A stretch of 64,000 nucleotides of DNA from Pandoraea thiooxydans (GTDB lineage Bacteria > Pseudomonadota > Gammaproteobacteria > Burkholderiales > Burkholderiaceae): NCBI RefSeq assembly GCF_001931675.1, contig NZ_CP014839.1, forward strand, positions 992,001 through 1,056,000. Reading direction: 5' to 3'. Position 1 is the first letter of the stretch. Each line of letters begins with the position of its first letter. The notes under the pieces were generated by a model. It did no database searches. It saw only the letters and a list, made by a program, of their open reading frames with translations, and was not told the DNA's origin. The position numbers and the translations under genes were made by a program. Positions 30,530 to 39,538 of this stretch are shown here, piece after piece.

Positions 30530-31723
30530 ATGAAACGTCTGATGATCGGGATTGCCGCCGCGCTGGCATTGAGCGGCACGGCGATGGCCCAGGATACGAT
30601 CACGCTGGGGGCATCGGTACAGGAAACCGGCCCGCTGGCCAACACCGGGCGCTACTATCGCGACGGCTACAACTTCGCGATCGACAAGATCAACGAAAAG
30701 GGTGGCGTGACGGTCAATGGCAAGCATTACAAGCTGGCGCTGAAGATTCTCGACAATCAATCCGACACGAATCTGAGCGTGCGCCAATACGTGCAGTTGC
30801 TCACGCAGGATAAGGTCAATTTCCTGCTCGGACCGTTCGCCAGCGATTTTGCCCTGGCCGATTCGTCGGTGGCCGAAAAATATCAAGTGCCGATGATCGA
30901 AGGCGGCGGTGCGTCCGACCAGATTTTCAGTCGCGGCTACAAGTACATTTTCGGTACTTTGCCGGCCGGCAGCGAATATTTCGACAGCACGCTGCAGATG
31001 ATGGGCAAACTCAAGCCGGCGCCGAAGTCGGTTGCCTTGCTGTACGCGGATGACGCGTTCGATGTCTCGGTGGCCAAGGGCACGCGCGCGCTGATCAAGG
31101 CCTACGGCCTGCAGGCGGTGCAGGACCAGCGTTACAGCAGCAATACGTCGGATTTCAGCACGCTGATTTCCCAGTTGAAGTCGTCGCAGCCCGATGCCAT
31201 TCTGGTCTCCGGCCATGAAACGGAAGTCCTGAATTTTATCCGCCAGGCCAAGAGCCTCAACCTCAGCGCCAAGCTGTATTCGTTCACGGTGGGCGTGCCG
31301 ACCGCTGACTTCCGCAAGGCGCTCGGCAAGGATGCCAACTATGCATTCGGGATGACGCCGTGGCTGCCGTCGACCAAGGACAAGGACGAATATTTTGGAG
31401 ACGGCGCCAATTTCGCCAGTGCGTACGCCAAGCAGTTCGGCTATGCGCCTGATTACCATGCGGCGTCGGCAGCAGCCGATGTCGAAGCTTACGTGAAGGC
31501 AATCACCGCAGCCAACTCGCTTGACCCGAAGAAGGTCCGTGACGAGATTGCCAAGCTGAACTTCGACAGCCTGTATGGTCGGATCGCATTCACCGCCCAT
31601 GGTCAGATCAATCTGCCGCAAACGGTGATTCAGGTGCAAGACGGCAAGGTCGTGCCGATCTACAACCGCACCGGCTTCCTGGCCAAAGCCCAGTACCCGA
31701 TGCCTGCGTGGGATAAGCGCTAA
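30530..31723 (+). CDS. Branched-chain amino-acid-type ABC transporter, substrate-binding protein
   Basis: A 397-residue periplasmic binding protein of the Peripla_BP_6 (LivK-like) family. A signal peptide ends at AMAQ (residues 18-21), followed by [19 protein letters not shown], the start of the ligand-binding fold. The C terminus has [17 protein letters not shown], a pattern of the HAAT group that binds amino acids, amides or aromatic acids. It is first in a five-gene transport operon behind a sigma-54 promoter. A GC-rich hairpin separates it from the permease gene, as is common where more binding protein than permease is needed. Ligand not known. Confidence 0.9.
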   Translation: MKRLMIGIAAALALSGTAMAQDTITLGASVQETGPLANTGRYYRDGYNFAIDKINEKGGVTVNGKHYKLALKILDNQSDTNLSVRQYVQLLTQDKVNFLLGPFASDFALADSSVAEKYQVPMIEGGGASDQIFSRGYKYIFGTLPAGSEYFDSTLQMMGKLKPAPKSVALLYADDAFDVSVAKGTRALIKAYGLQAVQDQRYSSNTSDFSTLISQLKSSQPDAILVSGHETEVLNFIRQAKSLNLSAKLYSFTVGVPTADFRKALGKDANYAFGMTPWLPSTKDKDEYFGDGANFASAYAKQFGYAPDYHAASAAADVEAYVKAITAANSLDPKKVRDEIAKLNFDSLYGRIAFTAHGQINLPQTVIQVQDGKVVPIYNRTGFLAKAQYPMPAWDKR

Positions 31724-31732
31724 TCCCGTTTG

Positions 31733-31772
31733 CCGGGGCCGCTCGAACGAGGTCTGTTCGGTGTGGCCCCGG
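31733..31772 (+). repeat. Stem-loop between binding-protein and permease genes
   Basis: CCGGGGCC pairs with GGCCCCGG around a 24-base loop just after the binding-protein stop. It may stabilise the upstream message or reduce read-through into livH. Confidence 0.5.
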
Positions 31773-31867
31773 GATAACGCCTGGCATTGCCGGCACGCTC
31801 GACCGTCGAGGCGTAGCGTGCGTGCCGGATCGATCAATTTTTGTCAAAGGCGGCTTGCCTAATCACT

Positions 31868-32731
31868 ATGCATTTGCTCTTGCAAATTCTCGTCAACGGG
31901 GTGCTGCTCGGCGGCTTGTATGCGCTGATGGCCCTCGGTTTGGCGCTGGTCTGGGGCGTCCTGAACATCGTTAACCTGGCACACGGCTCGTTCATCATGC
32001 TGGGTGCGTATGCCGGGTACTACCTGTTCACCAAACTGGGCGTCGACCCGTTCGTCGCGCTGCCGATCTCGATGGTGTCGCTGTTCTGCGTCGGTTATCT
32101 GATTCAACGCAACATCCTTAACCTGATTGCGCGCGCACCCATGTTCAACACGCTGCTGATCACGTTTGGCATCGACGTGGTGCTGACGTATCTGGCGCAA
32201 ATGATCTTCAGCGCGGACTTTCGCACCACCAACCCGGTCTATGCCGGCGACAATTTTGCCGTCGCCGGAATCACGCTGCCGCTGGTGCGGGTGCTGGCGT
32301 GCGGCATTGCCCTGGCGCTAACGATCGCACTCTGGTTGTTCCTTAGCCGTTCGCGGCTGGGGCGGGCGATTCGGGCGACAGCCCAGAACCTTGGCGCAGC
32401 CCGTTTGTACGGGGTCGAGCCGCGCCTGATCTACGCCTTGACGTTCGGACTGGGCGCCGCCCTGGCCGGCGCTGCCGGTGACCTGTACGGCGTCGTGTCG
32501 CAAATCAACCCGTACATTGGCGCAACGCTGACCGGCAAGTCGTTCGCGATTGCCATCATCGGGGGGCTTGAGAGCCCGCTGGGCGTGGTGGTGGGCGGCA
32601 TGTTCCTCGGTATCGTCGAGTCGCTGACCGCGCTTTACATCGGACCGACCTACGTCGACGTGGTCAGTTTCGGGATTCTCGTACTGGTCTTGATTTTCCG
32701 GCCGAACGGCATTTTGGGGGCGACGGCATGA
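31868..32731 (+). CDS. livH: ABC transporter permease, LivH type
   Basis: A 287-residue membrane protein with about eight helices. It has the LivH-type start LLQILVNGVLLGGLYALMAL and a cytoplasmic EAA-like loop (SRLGRAIRATAQN). The start at 31868 gives the typical family N terminus. Its stop overlaps the livM start (ATGA at 32728). With LivM it forms the inner-membrane channel for the substrate delivered by the binding protein at 30530. Confidence 0.93.
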   Translation: MHLLLQILVNGVLLGGLYALMALGLALVWGVLNIVNLAHGSFIMLGAYAGYYLFTKLGVDPFVALPISMVSLFCVGYLIQRNILNLIARAPMFNTLLITFGIDVVLTYLAQMIFSADFRTTNPVYAGDNFAVAGITLPLVRVLACGIALALTIALWLFLSRSRLGRAIRATAQNLGAARLYGVEPRLIYALTFGLGAALAGAAGDLYGVVSQINPYIGATLTGKSFAIAIIGGLESPLGVVVGGMFLGIVESLTALYIGPTYVDVVSFGILVLVLIFRPNGILGATA

Positions 32732-33678
32732 CAGCTCGTTTTGGTTTGATTATCGCGTTGGCGGTGGCCGCGCTGCTGGCGCTGGTGCCCTGGGTGGCAT
32801 CGCCCGTGCTGGTGCAGTTCGGCATCACCACGCTGCTGCTGGCCACGCTGGCGCAAGGGTGGAACATTATCGGCGGCTACACCGGTTATGCCTCGTTCGG
32901 TAACTCGGTGTTCTACGGATTGGGCAGTTACGGCACCGCGATCGCCATGGTGCAGTGGAACCTGCCGTTCGGCGTGGGCCTGGCCTTCGGCGTAGTCCTG
33001 TCGGTTGCGTTCGCGTTTCTGCTGGGTTTGCCGGTACTGCGCCTGCGCGGGCATTACTTCGCGATCGCCACGCTGGCGCTGGCGCAAGTGATGACGGCGG
33101 TGGTCTCCAACCTGGAGATCGCCGGGCGCAACGTCGGACTGGTGTTGCCGCTGCTCAGCGGCGACAAGCTCTTCTATGAGCTGTCGCTCGGCTTGCTGGT
33201 GCTGGCCACGCTGACCGTCTTCTGGCTCTCGCGCAGCCGCTTCGGCTTTGGCCTGATCGCGATCCGTGAGAACGAGGATGCTGCCGCGTCGATGGGGGTC
33301 AACACAACGCTGTACAAGGTGCTGGCGTTTGCCCTGGCCGGCGTGTTCAGCGCGTTGGCCGGCGGTATCCACGCCTACTGGATCACCTTCATCGATCCGG
33401 TCAGCGCGTTCGACATCAGTCTGAACGTCAAGATGATCATCATGGCGGTGTTCGGCGGGCCCGGCTCGATTCTCGGACCGGCCATCGGCGCCTTCGTGCT
33501 CTCGGCGATCTCCGAAGTGCTGTCGACCGAGGTGTCGACCATCGCAAGCCTGTTCTTCGGCGCGGTGGTGATCGTTGCCGTGGTGTTCATGCCGCGCGGC
33601 CTGGCTGACCTGGTGCGGCGCATCAGGAAGACCGGCTGGCGCTATTTCAGTGAAAACGTCAAATCGCACCGCCTATGA
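32728..33678 (+). CDS. livM: ABC transporter permease, LivM type
   Basis: A 316-residue permease with about nine helices and the conserved cytoplasmic loop SRFGFGLIAIRENEDAAASM. It is the partner of LivH. Overlaps at both ends (four bases each with livH and livG) show tight translational coupling. Confidence 0.93.
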   Translation: MTARFGLIIALAVAALLALVPWVASPVLVQFGITTLLLATLAQGWNIIGGYTGYASFGNSVFYGLGSYGTAIAMVQWNLPFGVGLAFGVVLSVAFAFLLGLPVLRLRGHYFAIATLALAQVMTAVVSNLEIAGRNVGLVLPLLSGDKLFYELSLGLLVLATLTVFWLSRSRFGFGLIAIRENEDAAASMGVNTTLYKVLAFALAGVFSALAGGIHAYWITFIDPVSAFDISLNVKMIIMAVFGGPGSILGPAIGAFVLSAISEVLSTEVSTIASLFFGAVVIVAVVFMPRGLADLVRRIRKTGWRYFSENVKSHRL

Positions 33679-34415
33679 CTACCGCTCCTATTTTAGAAGT
33701 CCGCGACCTGACAAGGCGTTTTGGCGGCCTGGTGGCCGTCAATCAGGTGAATTTCAGCCTGCAGCGCGGCGAAACGCTCGGCCTGATCGGCCCCAACGGC
33801 GCGGGCAAGACCACGCTGATCAGCCTGATCAGCGGCACCACCGCGCCCAGCGCCGGCGACATCCTGTTCGAGGGCCGCTCGGTCAAGCACGAGTCGGCCT
33901 ACCAGCGGGCGCGCCAGGGCATCGGCCGCACCTTCCAGATCATGAAGCCGTTTCCGGGGCTCACCGTGCTCGACAATGTGGCCGTCGGCGCGTTGTTCGG
34001 CACGGCTTCTTCGGCCAAGGCACTGCGCGTGGCCCGCGAGGAAGCGCGTGAATGGCTGCGCCTGATGGATCTGGACAAGCACGCCGGCCAACGCGCCGAC
34101 GAGCTCGGCGGGCCCGACCGCAAGCGCCTGGAGCTGGCCAAGGCGATGGCGATGAAGCCCAAGCTGCTGCTGCTCGACGAAGTGATGGCCGGCCTGAACC
34201 ACGTCGAGATCGACGAGGTGATCGACGCCATCAAGAAAGTGCGTTCGAGCGGCATCACGGTGCTGGTGATCGAGCACGTGATCAAGGCGATCCAGAGCCT
34301 GTCGGACCGCCTGCTGGTGCTGCATCACGGGCAGCAGATCATCGAAGGGCCGCCGGCCGAAGTGCTGGCCGACCCGCGGGTTATCGAAGCGTATCTTGGA
34401 CGGCGGCGCGCATGA
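33675..34415 (+). CDS. livG: ABC transporter ATPase, LivG type
   Basis: A 246-residue ATPase: Walker A GPNGAGKTTL, and Walker B KLLLLDEVMAGLN. The signature region reads LGGPDRKRLELAKAM, not LSGGQ; LivG proteins of this subgroup often have a deviant signature. It pairs with LivF to power transport. Both ends overlap neighbours by four bases. Confidence 0.93.
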   Translation: MTTAPILEVRDLTRRFGGLVAVNQVNFSLQRGETLGLIGPNGAGKTTLISLISGTTAPSAGDILFEGRSVKHESAYQRARQGIGRTFQIMKPFPGLTVLDNVAVGALFGTASSAKALRVAREEAREWLRLMDLDKHAGQRADELGGPDRKRLELAKAMAMKPKLLLLDEVMAGLNHVEIDEVIDAIKKVRSSGITVLVIEHVIKAIQSLSDRLLVLHHGQQIIEGPPAEVLADPRVIEAYLGRRRA

Positions 34416-35125
34416 GCGATATTTTGTTGAAGGTGGAAGGCCTGAGCGCCGGCTATGGCGCCATGCCGGTATTGCGCAACCTCGATTTGACGGTTGCGCG
34501 GGGCGAGATCGTGGCGATGGTCGGCAGCAACGGCGCCGGCAAGACGACGCTGCTGCGCGTGCTCTCGCGCATGCTCGGCAGCACCGGCAAGATCGAGCTC
34601 GACGGCCAGGACCTGAGCGGGCTGACGCCCGATCAGGCGTTTGCACTCGGTCTGGTGCAGGTGCCCGAGGGCCGGCAGTTGTTCGACCAGATGTCGGTCG
34701 AGGAGAACCTGCTGATGGGCGCTTACCGGCGTCGCGACAAAGCCGGAATCGCCGCCACGCTCGAGCATGTGTACGAGTTGTTTCCGCGCATGCGCGAGCG
34801 CCGGCAGCAGCGTGCCGGCAGCATGTCCGGCGGCGAGCAGCAAATGTGTGCGATGGGGCGCGCCTTGATGGCGCAACCCAAGCTGCTGATGGTCGATGAA
34901 ATGAGCCTGGGCCTGGCCCCGGTCATCGTCGACCAGTTGCTCGACGTGCTCTCGGCAATCCGCAAGCAAGGAGTCACGGTGCTGCTGGTCGAGCAGGACG
35001 TGTTCGCCGCGCTGCAAGTGGCCGATCGTGGCTACGTGCTGGAGCTGGGTGAAATCACGCGCACCGGCACCGCCACGGAGCTGACCGAGGATCCGGAGGT
35101 GAAGCGGGCCTATCTGGGCATCTGA
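34412..35125 (+). CDS. livF: ABC transporter ATPase, LivF type
   Basis: A 237-residue ATPase: Walker A GSNGAGKTTL, signature MSGGEQQMCAMGRAL, Walker B KLLMVDEMSLGL. The ATG at 34412 overlaps the livG stop. It ends the five-gene transporter operon and is followed by two strong palindromic elements, the second with a T-run. Confidence 0.93.
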   Translation: MSDILLKVEGLSAGYGAMPVLRNLDLTVARGEIVAMVGSNGAGKTTLLRVLSRMLGSTGKIELDGQDLSGLTPDQAFALGLVQVPEGRQLFDQMSVEENLLMGAYRRRDKAGIAATLEHVYELFPRMRERRQQRAGSMSGGEQQMCAMGRALMAQPKLLMVDEMSLGLAPVIVDQLLDVLSAIRKQGVTVLLVEQDVFAALQVADRGYVLELGEITRTGTATELTEDPEVKRAYLGI

Positions 35126-35139
35126 GGCGCCTGCACAAA

Positions 35140-35163
35140 GCGGGCAGCCGATCGGCTGCCCGC
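35140..35163 (+). repeat. 24-base perfect palindrome after livF
   Basis: GCGGGCAGCCGA is followed directly by its own reverse complement, with no loop. It lies 14 bases after the livF stop. It could be a bidirectional terminator stem or a protein-binding site. Confidence 0.5.
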
Positions 35164-35193
35164 TCGGCGTCGCAGCACACACTTGGCAGCACC

Positions 35194-35244
35194 GCGGCAC
35201 GGCATACCGATTTCGATCGTCATGCCGTGCCGCTTTCTTTTTTT
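35194..35244 (+). terminator. Rho-independent terminator of the liv-type operon
   Basis: A 12-bp perfect stem, GCGGCACGGCAT with ATGCCGTGCCGC, around a 16-base loop is followed by TTTCTTTTTTT. This is the clearest intrinsic terminator in the window. Confidence 0.85.
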
Positions 35245-35251
35245 CGCCCGA

Positions 35252-36046
35252 TCAATCGCTGAACTTGGGTGCGCGCTTTTCGATGAAGGCCTGCACGGCC
35301 TCCCGGTTTTGCGGCGTTTTGTGGGCGATCGCCTGCATCGTGGCCGACATTTCCAGGACAGTGTCCAGGCGCGCTGTCTGAGCTTCGCGCAGCAGGCGCT
35401 TGGTCATGCGCAGCGCCGGCCCGGAATTCCTGACGATGCGCGACGCGAGTTCACGCGCCGCGTTCAGCAGTTCCGCGGCCGGCACGACCTGCGAGACCAG
35501 TCCGATCGCCAGCGCCTGCTGCGCGTTGAGCGTGTCGCCGGTAAAGGCCATTTCGGCGGCCCGCGAGGCGCCCACCGCGCGCGGCAGCAGCCAGGCGCCG
35601 CCGTCGCCCGGCACGATGCCGACTTTGACGAAGCTCTCGGCGAAGCTGGCGTTTTCCGAGGCGATGCGGATGTCGCACATGCAGCTCAAGTCGCAGCCCG
35701 CGCCGATGGCCGGCCCGCCGACCGCGGCGATCGTCGGCACCTCGAGTCCATGGACCGCGCGCGCCAGGCGTTGAATGCCGGTGCGATACTCCTGCGCGAT
35801 GCGCTCGGGCGTCATCGCATCGTCGAAAAAGCGGCGCATGTCCTTGACGTTGCCGCCCGAGGAAAACATGCCCTCGTACCCGGTGATGATCACCGCGCGC
35901 ACCGTCGGATCGGCGTTGGCCGCTTCGCAGGCGGCGATGAACTCGGCCGCGGCGGTGTTGCCGGTCAGGGCGTTGCGCACTTCGGGCGCGTGCATCGACC
36001 AGGTGAGCACCGGGCCATCCCGGTCGATTGTCAGAAATGTTTCCAT
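35252..36046 (-). CDS. Enoyl-CoA hydratase/isomerase-family protein
   Basis: A 264-residue crotonase-fold protein. The oxyanion-hole segments are visible (GMFSSGGNVKDM and AIGAGCDLSCMCD). By eye the position of the first catalytic glutamate of classic hydratases (E144 in rat) is a phenylalanine (AESFVKVG), while the second (E164) is kept in AAEMAFTG. It may be an isomerase, hydrolase or a hydratase with other chemistry. It lies downstream of two acyl-CoA dehydrogenase genes on the same strand, so all three probably serve one CoA-thioester breakdown route. Confidence 0.88.
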   Translation of the reverse strand: METFLTIDRDGPVLTWSMHAPEVRNALTGNTAAAEFIAACEAANADPTVRAVIITGYEGMFSSGGNVKDMRRFFDDAMTPERIAQEYRTGIQRLARAVHGLEVPTIAAVGGPAIGAGCDLSCMCDIRIASENASFAESFVKVGIVPGDGGAWLLPRAVGASRAAEMAFTGDTLNAQQALAIGLVSQVVPAAELLNAARELASRIVRNSGPALRMTKRLLREAQTARLDTVLEMSATMQAIAHKTPQNREAVQAFIEKRAPKFSD

Positions 36047-36100
36047 TGGCGATTTCCTTGCAAACGGTAGGTGTGACGGCGAGCGGAAAATCGCCGGGTG

Positions 36101-37102
36101 TCAGGTCGCCGCGGGCGACAGCGTGGTTCGCACAAAGTCGAGCGCGCTGGCCTTGCCGGCCAGCCACAGCTCGCCGAGTTCGCCGTGCCAGTACGACTCG
36201 GCGCCATAGGCCAGGCGCCACGCATGCAGCCGCCGCGTGTAGCTTTGCAGGGCGAACTCGGCGGTGATGCCGATCGCGCCATGCACGGCGTGAGCAATGC
36301 TGGCGGCCAGCGTGGCGGCCTCGCTGGCGTAACCCTTGGCGAGCGCCGCGGCAGCGCGCTCGACGCGCCAGCCCTGCGCGGCACAGCCAATGCAGGCGGC
36401 CATGCGAGTGGCGAATACGCGCTCGGCCAGCACACTGATCTGCTGCTGCAGCGCCTGGAATTTGCCGATCGGCCGGCCGAACTGGCTGCGGTCGTTGGCG
36501 TAAGCGATGGTCATCTCGAGAATCCGCGTCATCGCGCCGGCCATCTGCACGGCGCTCACGCACGCGGCGATGGCCTGCCAGTCGGCCAGCGGCAACGGGA
36601 CGGCATCGCCGGGCGGCGCGGGCCAGACAATGTCGGCATCGAGGCTGGCGTATATGCCGTCGCCCTCGATCGAGGCCCCATGCACCGGCCACAATGCCGG
36701 CAGGCCGTTGTCGACCACGATCCAATCGGCCACCGCGCCAAACGGCACCCGCGCGCAGCGGATACCGTCGCTGCCGGCCTGCGGCGCGGCCGCGGCGATC
36801 GTGATGGGGCCGGCCACGCTATGCGCGCCGGTTTCCGCCAGCGCCGCACGAACCACCATGGTCAACGGCAGCGGGAGAGGCAGCGCGTGGCGGGCGCAGG
36901 ACTCGATCAGCGGCACGGCCTCGCGCAGGGATAGCCCGGCGCCGCCCGCGGCCTCGGGGCTCAGCGCATCGGCGAAGCCGGCGTCGGCCAGCGCCGTCCA
37001 CAGCGCCTCCTTGGGTTGGCCGGCTTCGAGCGCGCGAATCGTCTCGGGCTGGCAGATGTCGGCCAGCAGGCGTTCCATGGCCTCGGCGAGCATGTCTTGC
37101 AT
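36101..37102 (-). CDS. Acyl-CoA dehydrogenase, short subunit type
   Basis: A 333-residue acyl-CoA dehydrogenase-like protein with the C-terminal helical domain motif DRSQFGRPIGKFQALQQQ and HAVHGAIGITAEF. The middle domain is compact. The start at 37102 has GGAG eight bases ahead. It lies 29 bases after a second, full-length dehydrogenase gene. In several pathways (for example sterol side-chain breakdown in actinobacteria) such pairs form alpha2beta2 enzymes with the active site on one subunit; a hetero-complex is likely here. Confidence 0.85.
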   Translation of the reverse strand: MQDMLAEAMERLLADICQPETIRALEAGQPKEALWTALADAGFADALSPEAAGGAGLSLREAVPLIESCARHALPLPLPLTMVVRAALAETGAHSVAGPITIAAAAPQAGSDGIRCARVPFGAVADWIVVDNGLPALWPVHGASIEGDGIYASLDADIVWPAPPGDAVPLPLADWQAIAACVSAVQMAGAMTRILEMTIAYANDRSQFGRPIGKFQALQQQISVLAERVFATRMAACIGCAAQGWRVERAAAALAKGYASEAATLAASIAHAVHGAIGITAEFALQSYTRRLHAWRLAYGAESYWHGELGELWLAGKASALDFVRTTLSPAAT

Positions 37103-37131
37103 CAGGCGATCTCCATTTTTATTGTCGAGGG

Positions 37132-38286
37132 TCAGCGCAGGCCCAGCCCGCGCGCGATCATGCCGCGCAAAATCTCTCGCGTGCCGCCGCGCAGCGAGTA
37201 CGAGGGCGCCACATGGGTCACGTAGGCCAGCGCGCGCAGCAACTCGGCTGGCGGCGCTGCACCATCGGCATCGTTGTCGAGCAGGTCGCCGATCACGATC
37301 GGGATGGCCTGTTCGAACTCGGTACCGAGATCCTTGGTCAGCGCGGCTTCGGTAACCGGGCTCTGTCCGGCGGCAAGTTTCGCCGTGATGGCCACCGACA
37401 TCGCCCGCAAGGTGGCGAGTTGGGCCAGCAGGCGGCCGGCAGCGATACGGGCCGGCTCGCGCACCTGGCCCCGGCGGCGCAGCAAATCGATCCATTCATT
37501 CAGGACCACGATGCTCGAGTAGATTCGTTCCGGGCCGCTGCGCTCGAACGCCAGCTCCGCGGTCACTTGTTGCCAGCCGCTGCCTTCGGTGCCGATCAGC
37601 GCATCGTCGGCGAGTTCGACGTTATCGAAAAAAACCTCGCAGAAGTGCTGGTCGCCGGCCAGGTCGGTGATCGGGCGCACGGTAATGCCCGGCAGTTTGA
37701 GGTCGATAATGAATTGGGACAGCCCGGCGTGGCGCTCGGCCGTGCTGGCCGAGGTGCGTACCAGCGCGATCATGTAGTGCGAGCGATGCGCCTGGGTGGT
37801 CCAGATCTTTTGCCCCGACAGGCGCCAGCCGTGTGCGGTTTTTTCGGCGCGCGTCCGCACGCTGGCAAGATCCGAGCCGGCGTTGGGTTCGCTCATGCCG
37901 ATGCAGAAGAAGGCTTCGCCGCGGCAGATTTTCGGCAGGTAAAGCGCTTTTTGCGCCGCGGTGCCGTAGGTCGCGATCAGCGGACCGCTTTGCCGGTCGG
38001 CGATCCAGTGGGCGCCAACCGGCGCGCCGGCATTGAGCAGTTCTTCAGACAGTACGAAGCGCGCGAAGGCGCCGCGCTCGCTGCCGCCATATTCGCGCGG
38101 CAAGGTGAGTCCGAGCCAGCCGTGGCGGCCCAGGGCGCGGCTGAAATCGGCGTCGAAACCCATCCAGGAGCGCGCTCGCACGTCGGCAGGCACGGCGGGC
38201 AGGCTGGTCTGCAAAAAGGCGCGTACTTCGTCGCGCAGGGCTTGATCCTCGGCGGGAATGCCAACCAGAGCGAGCGGCTCGATCAT
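37132..38286 (-). CDS. Acyl-CoA dehydrogenase
   Basis: A 384-residue flavin-dependent dehydrogenase of standard length. FAD-binding segments are seen in CIGMSEPNAGSDLASV and KIWTTQAHRSHYMIAL, and the C terminus has LRGGTREILRGMIARGLGL. It starts the minus-strand fatty-acyl-like catabolic group (this gene, the short dehydrogenase, then the crotonase). No CoA ligase or thiolase is nearby, so the substrate remains unknown. The liv-type transporter facing it may bring in a related acid; that is inference. Confidence 0.9.
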   Translation of the reverse strand: MIEPLALVGIPAEDQALRDEVRAFLQTSLPAVPADVRARSWMGFDADFSRALGRHGWLGLTLPREYGGSERGAFARFVLSEELLNAGAPVGAHWIADRQSGPLIATYGTAAQKALYLPKICRGEAFFCIGMSEPNAGSDLASVRTRAEKTAHGWRLSGQKIWTTQAHRSHYMIALVRTSASTAERHAGLSQFIIDLKLPGITVRPITDLAGDQHFCEVFFDNVELADDALIGTEGSGWQQVTAELAFERSGPERIYSSIVVLNEWIDLLRRRGQVREPARIAAGRLLAQLATLRAMSVAITAKLAAGQSPVTEAALTKDLGTEFEQAIPIVIGDLLDNDADGAAPPAELLRALAYVTHVAPSYSLRGGTREILRGMIARGLGLR

Positions 38287-38561
38287 CTTGTCTCCGTTGT
38301 TATTGGGCGGATGGCGACTCAGGGGTAAATAATGCCATGCAATGCCCGATATCGCCGGCTGCCATCGTCGCAAGCGCGTCGCCGGCGCCCGGCAGGCGAC
38401 GCGAGCCGCGCCGAGACTGCTCCGCACCGGCCGTCGGGAGCCAAGTCGGAAGATTCTATGCTATCGTGCGAACCAACGGCGGGGGCCGGGCCGTGTTCCG
38501 CGGTTTTCCCGTCAAGCCGAATCCTGCCTGTGACACGTTCATTGAGCATTGAGGAGCCTCC
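38287..38561. other. Divergent gap between acyl-CoA dehydrogenase and hpnD
   Basis: This 275-base gap must hold promoters for the catabolic group (minus) and the hopanoid operon (plus). I cannot assign clear -35/-10 elements; the only distinct element is the strong ribosome site GAGGAG just before hpnD. Confidence 0.4.
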
Positions 38562-39407
38562 GTGGGCGTTGCCGAACCAATCGAAATCCAAGCCGTGGAA
38601 ACCAGCCAGCGCGTTGCCGCCAGCAGCACTTTTTATGCAGCCATGCGCATTTTGCCGCGCGCCCAGCGCGACGGCATGTTCGAGATCTACGCATTTTGCC
38701 GGCAGGTCGACGACATCGCCGACGGCGAGGGCTCCAGCGCCAGCCGGCTGGCAGACCTGGCGCGCTGGCGCGACGACATCGAAGCGCTGTACGCGGGCAA
38801 GCCGCCGGCTGCGTTGACCAGCCTGGCGTGCGTGGTCGCCGAATTCTCGCTCGAGAAAGCCGATTTCCTGGCCGTGATCGACGGCATGGAAATGGATGTG
38901 CACACGACCATCGTTGCCCCCGACCTGCCGACCCTCGATCTTTATTGTGACCGGGTGGCCAGCGCGGTCGGCCGCCTATCGGTGAAAATTTTCGGACTGC
39001 CCGAGGCCGACGGGCGCGAACTGGCCCACCACCTCGGCCGGGCGCTGCAATTGACCAACATCCTGCGCGATATCGACGAAGACGCGGCCATCGGCCGCGT
39101 TTATCTGCCGCGCGAGACGTTGGCGCACGCCGGCATCACCGCGCCGCAACCCGCGGCGCTGGCCGGCACCTCCCTTGACGCGGCCTGTGCGCCGCTCGTC
39201 GCGCAGGCGCGCGAGCATTTCGCCGTGGCTCGCACTATCATGGCGCGCTATCCGCGTCGCATGGTGATCGCCCCGCGCATCATGGCGCAGGCATACGGCG
39301 CGATCCTGGAGAAACTGATCGCACGCGGCTTTGCCGCACCGCGCGAGCGCGTGCGGGTCTCGCGGCTGCGCGTCGGCGCCTTGCTGTTGCGGCAGATGCT
39401 GTTCTGA
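38562..39407 (+). CDS. hpnD: Presqualene diphosphate synthase HpnD
   Basis: A 281-residue trans-isoprenyl diphosphate synthase of the squalene/phytoene synthase family. The two aspartate-rich motifs are VDDIAD and DIDED (ILRDIDEDAAIGRVYLP). In bacteria HpnD condenses two farnesyl diphosphates to presqualene diphosphate, which HpnC and HpnE turn into squalene. The GTG start has GAGGAG six bases upstream. It is followed after about 130 bases by the squalene-hopene cyclase gene. Neither hpnC nor hpnE is in the window. Confidence 0.9.
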   Translation: MGVAEPIEIQAVETSQRVAASSTFYAAMRILPRAQRDGMFEIYAFCRQVDDIADGEGSSASRLADLARWRDDIEALYAGKPPAALTSLACVVAEFSLEKADFLAVIDGMEMDVHTTIVAPDLPTLDLYCDRVASAVGRLSVKIFGLPEADGRELAHHLGRALQLTNILRDIDEDAAIGRVYLPRETLAHAGITAPQPAALAGTSLDAACAPLVAQAREHFAVARTIMARYPRRMVIAPRIMAQAYGAILEKLIARGFAAPRERVRVSRLRVGALLLRQMLF

Positions 39408-39538
39408 TGGACGTCGCGATTCATGGGCTCGGCGCGGGAGTGCCCGGGTTGGCCGCAGGCGAGCGCGCGCACTGAGCGCATCGCCGAAACGGCGTGAGCG
39501 CCGTTCAGGCGGGCTTTGATATTTTGTTGGGAGTACTC

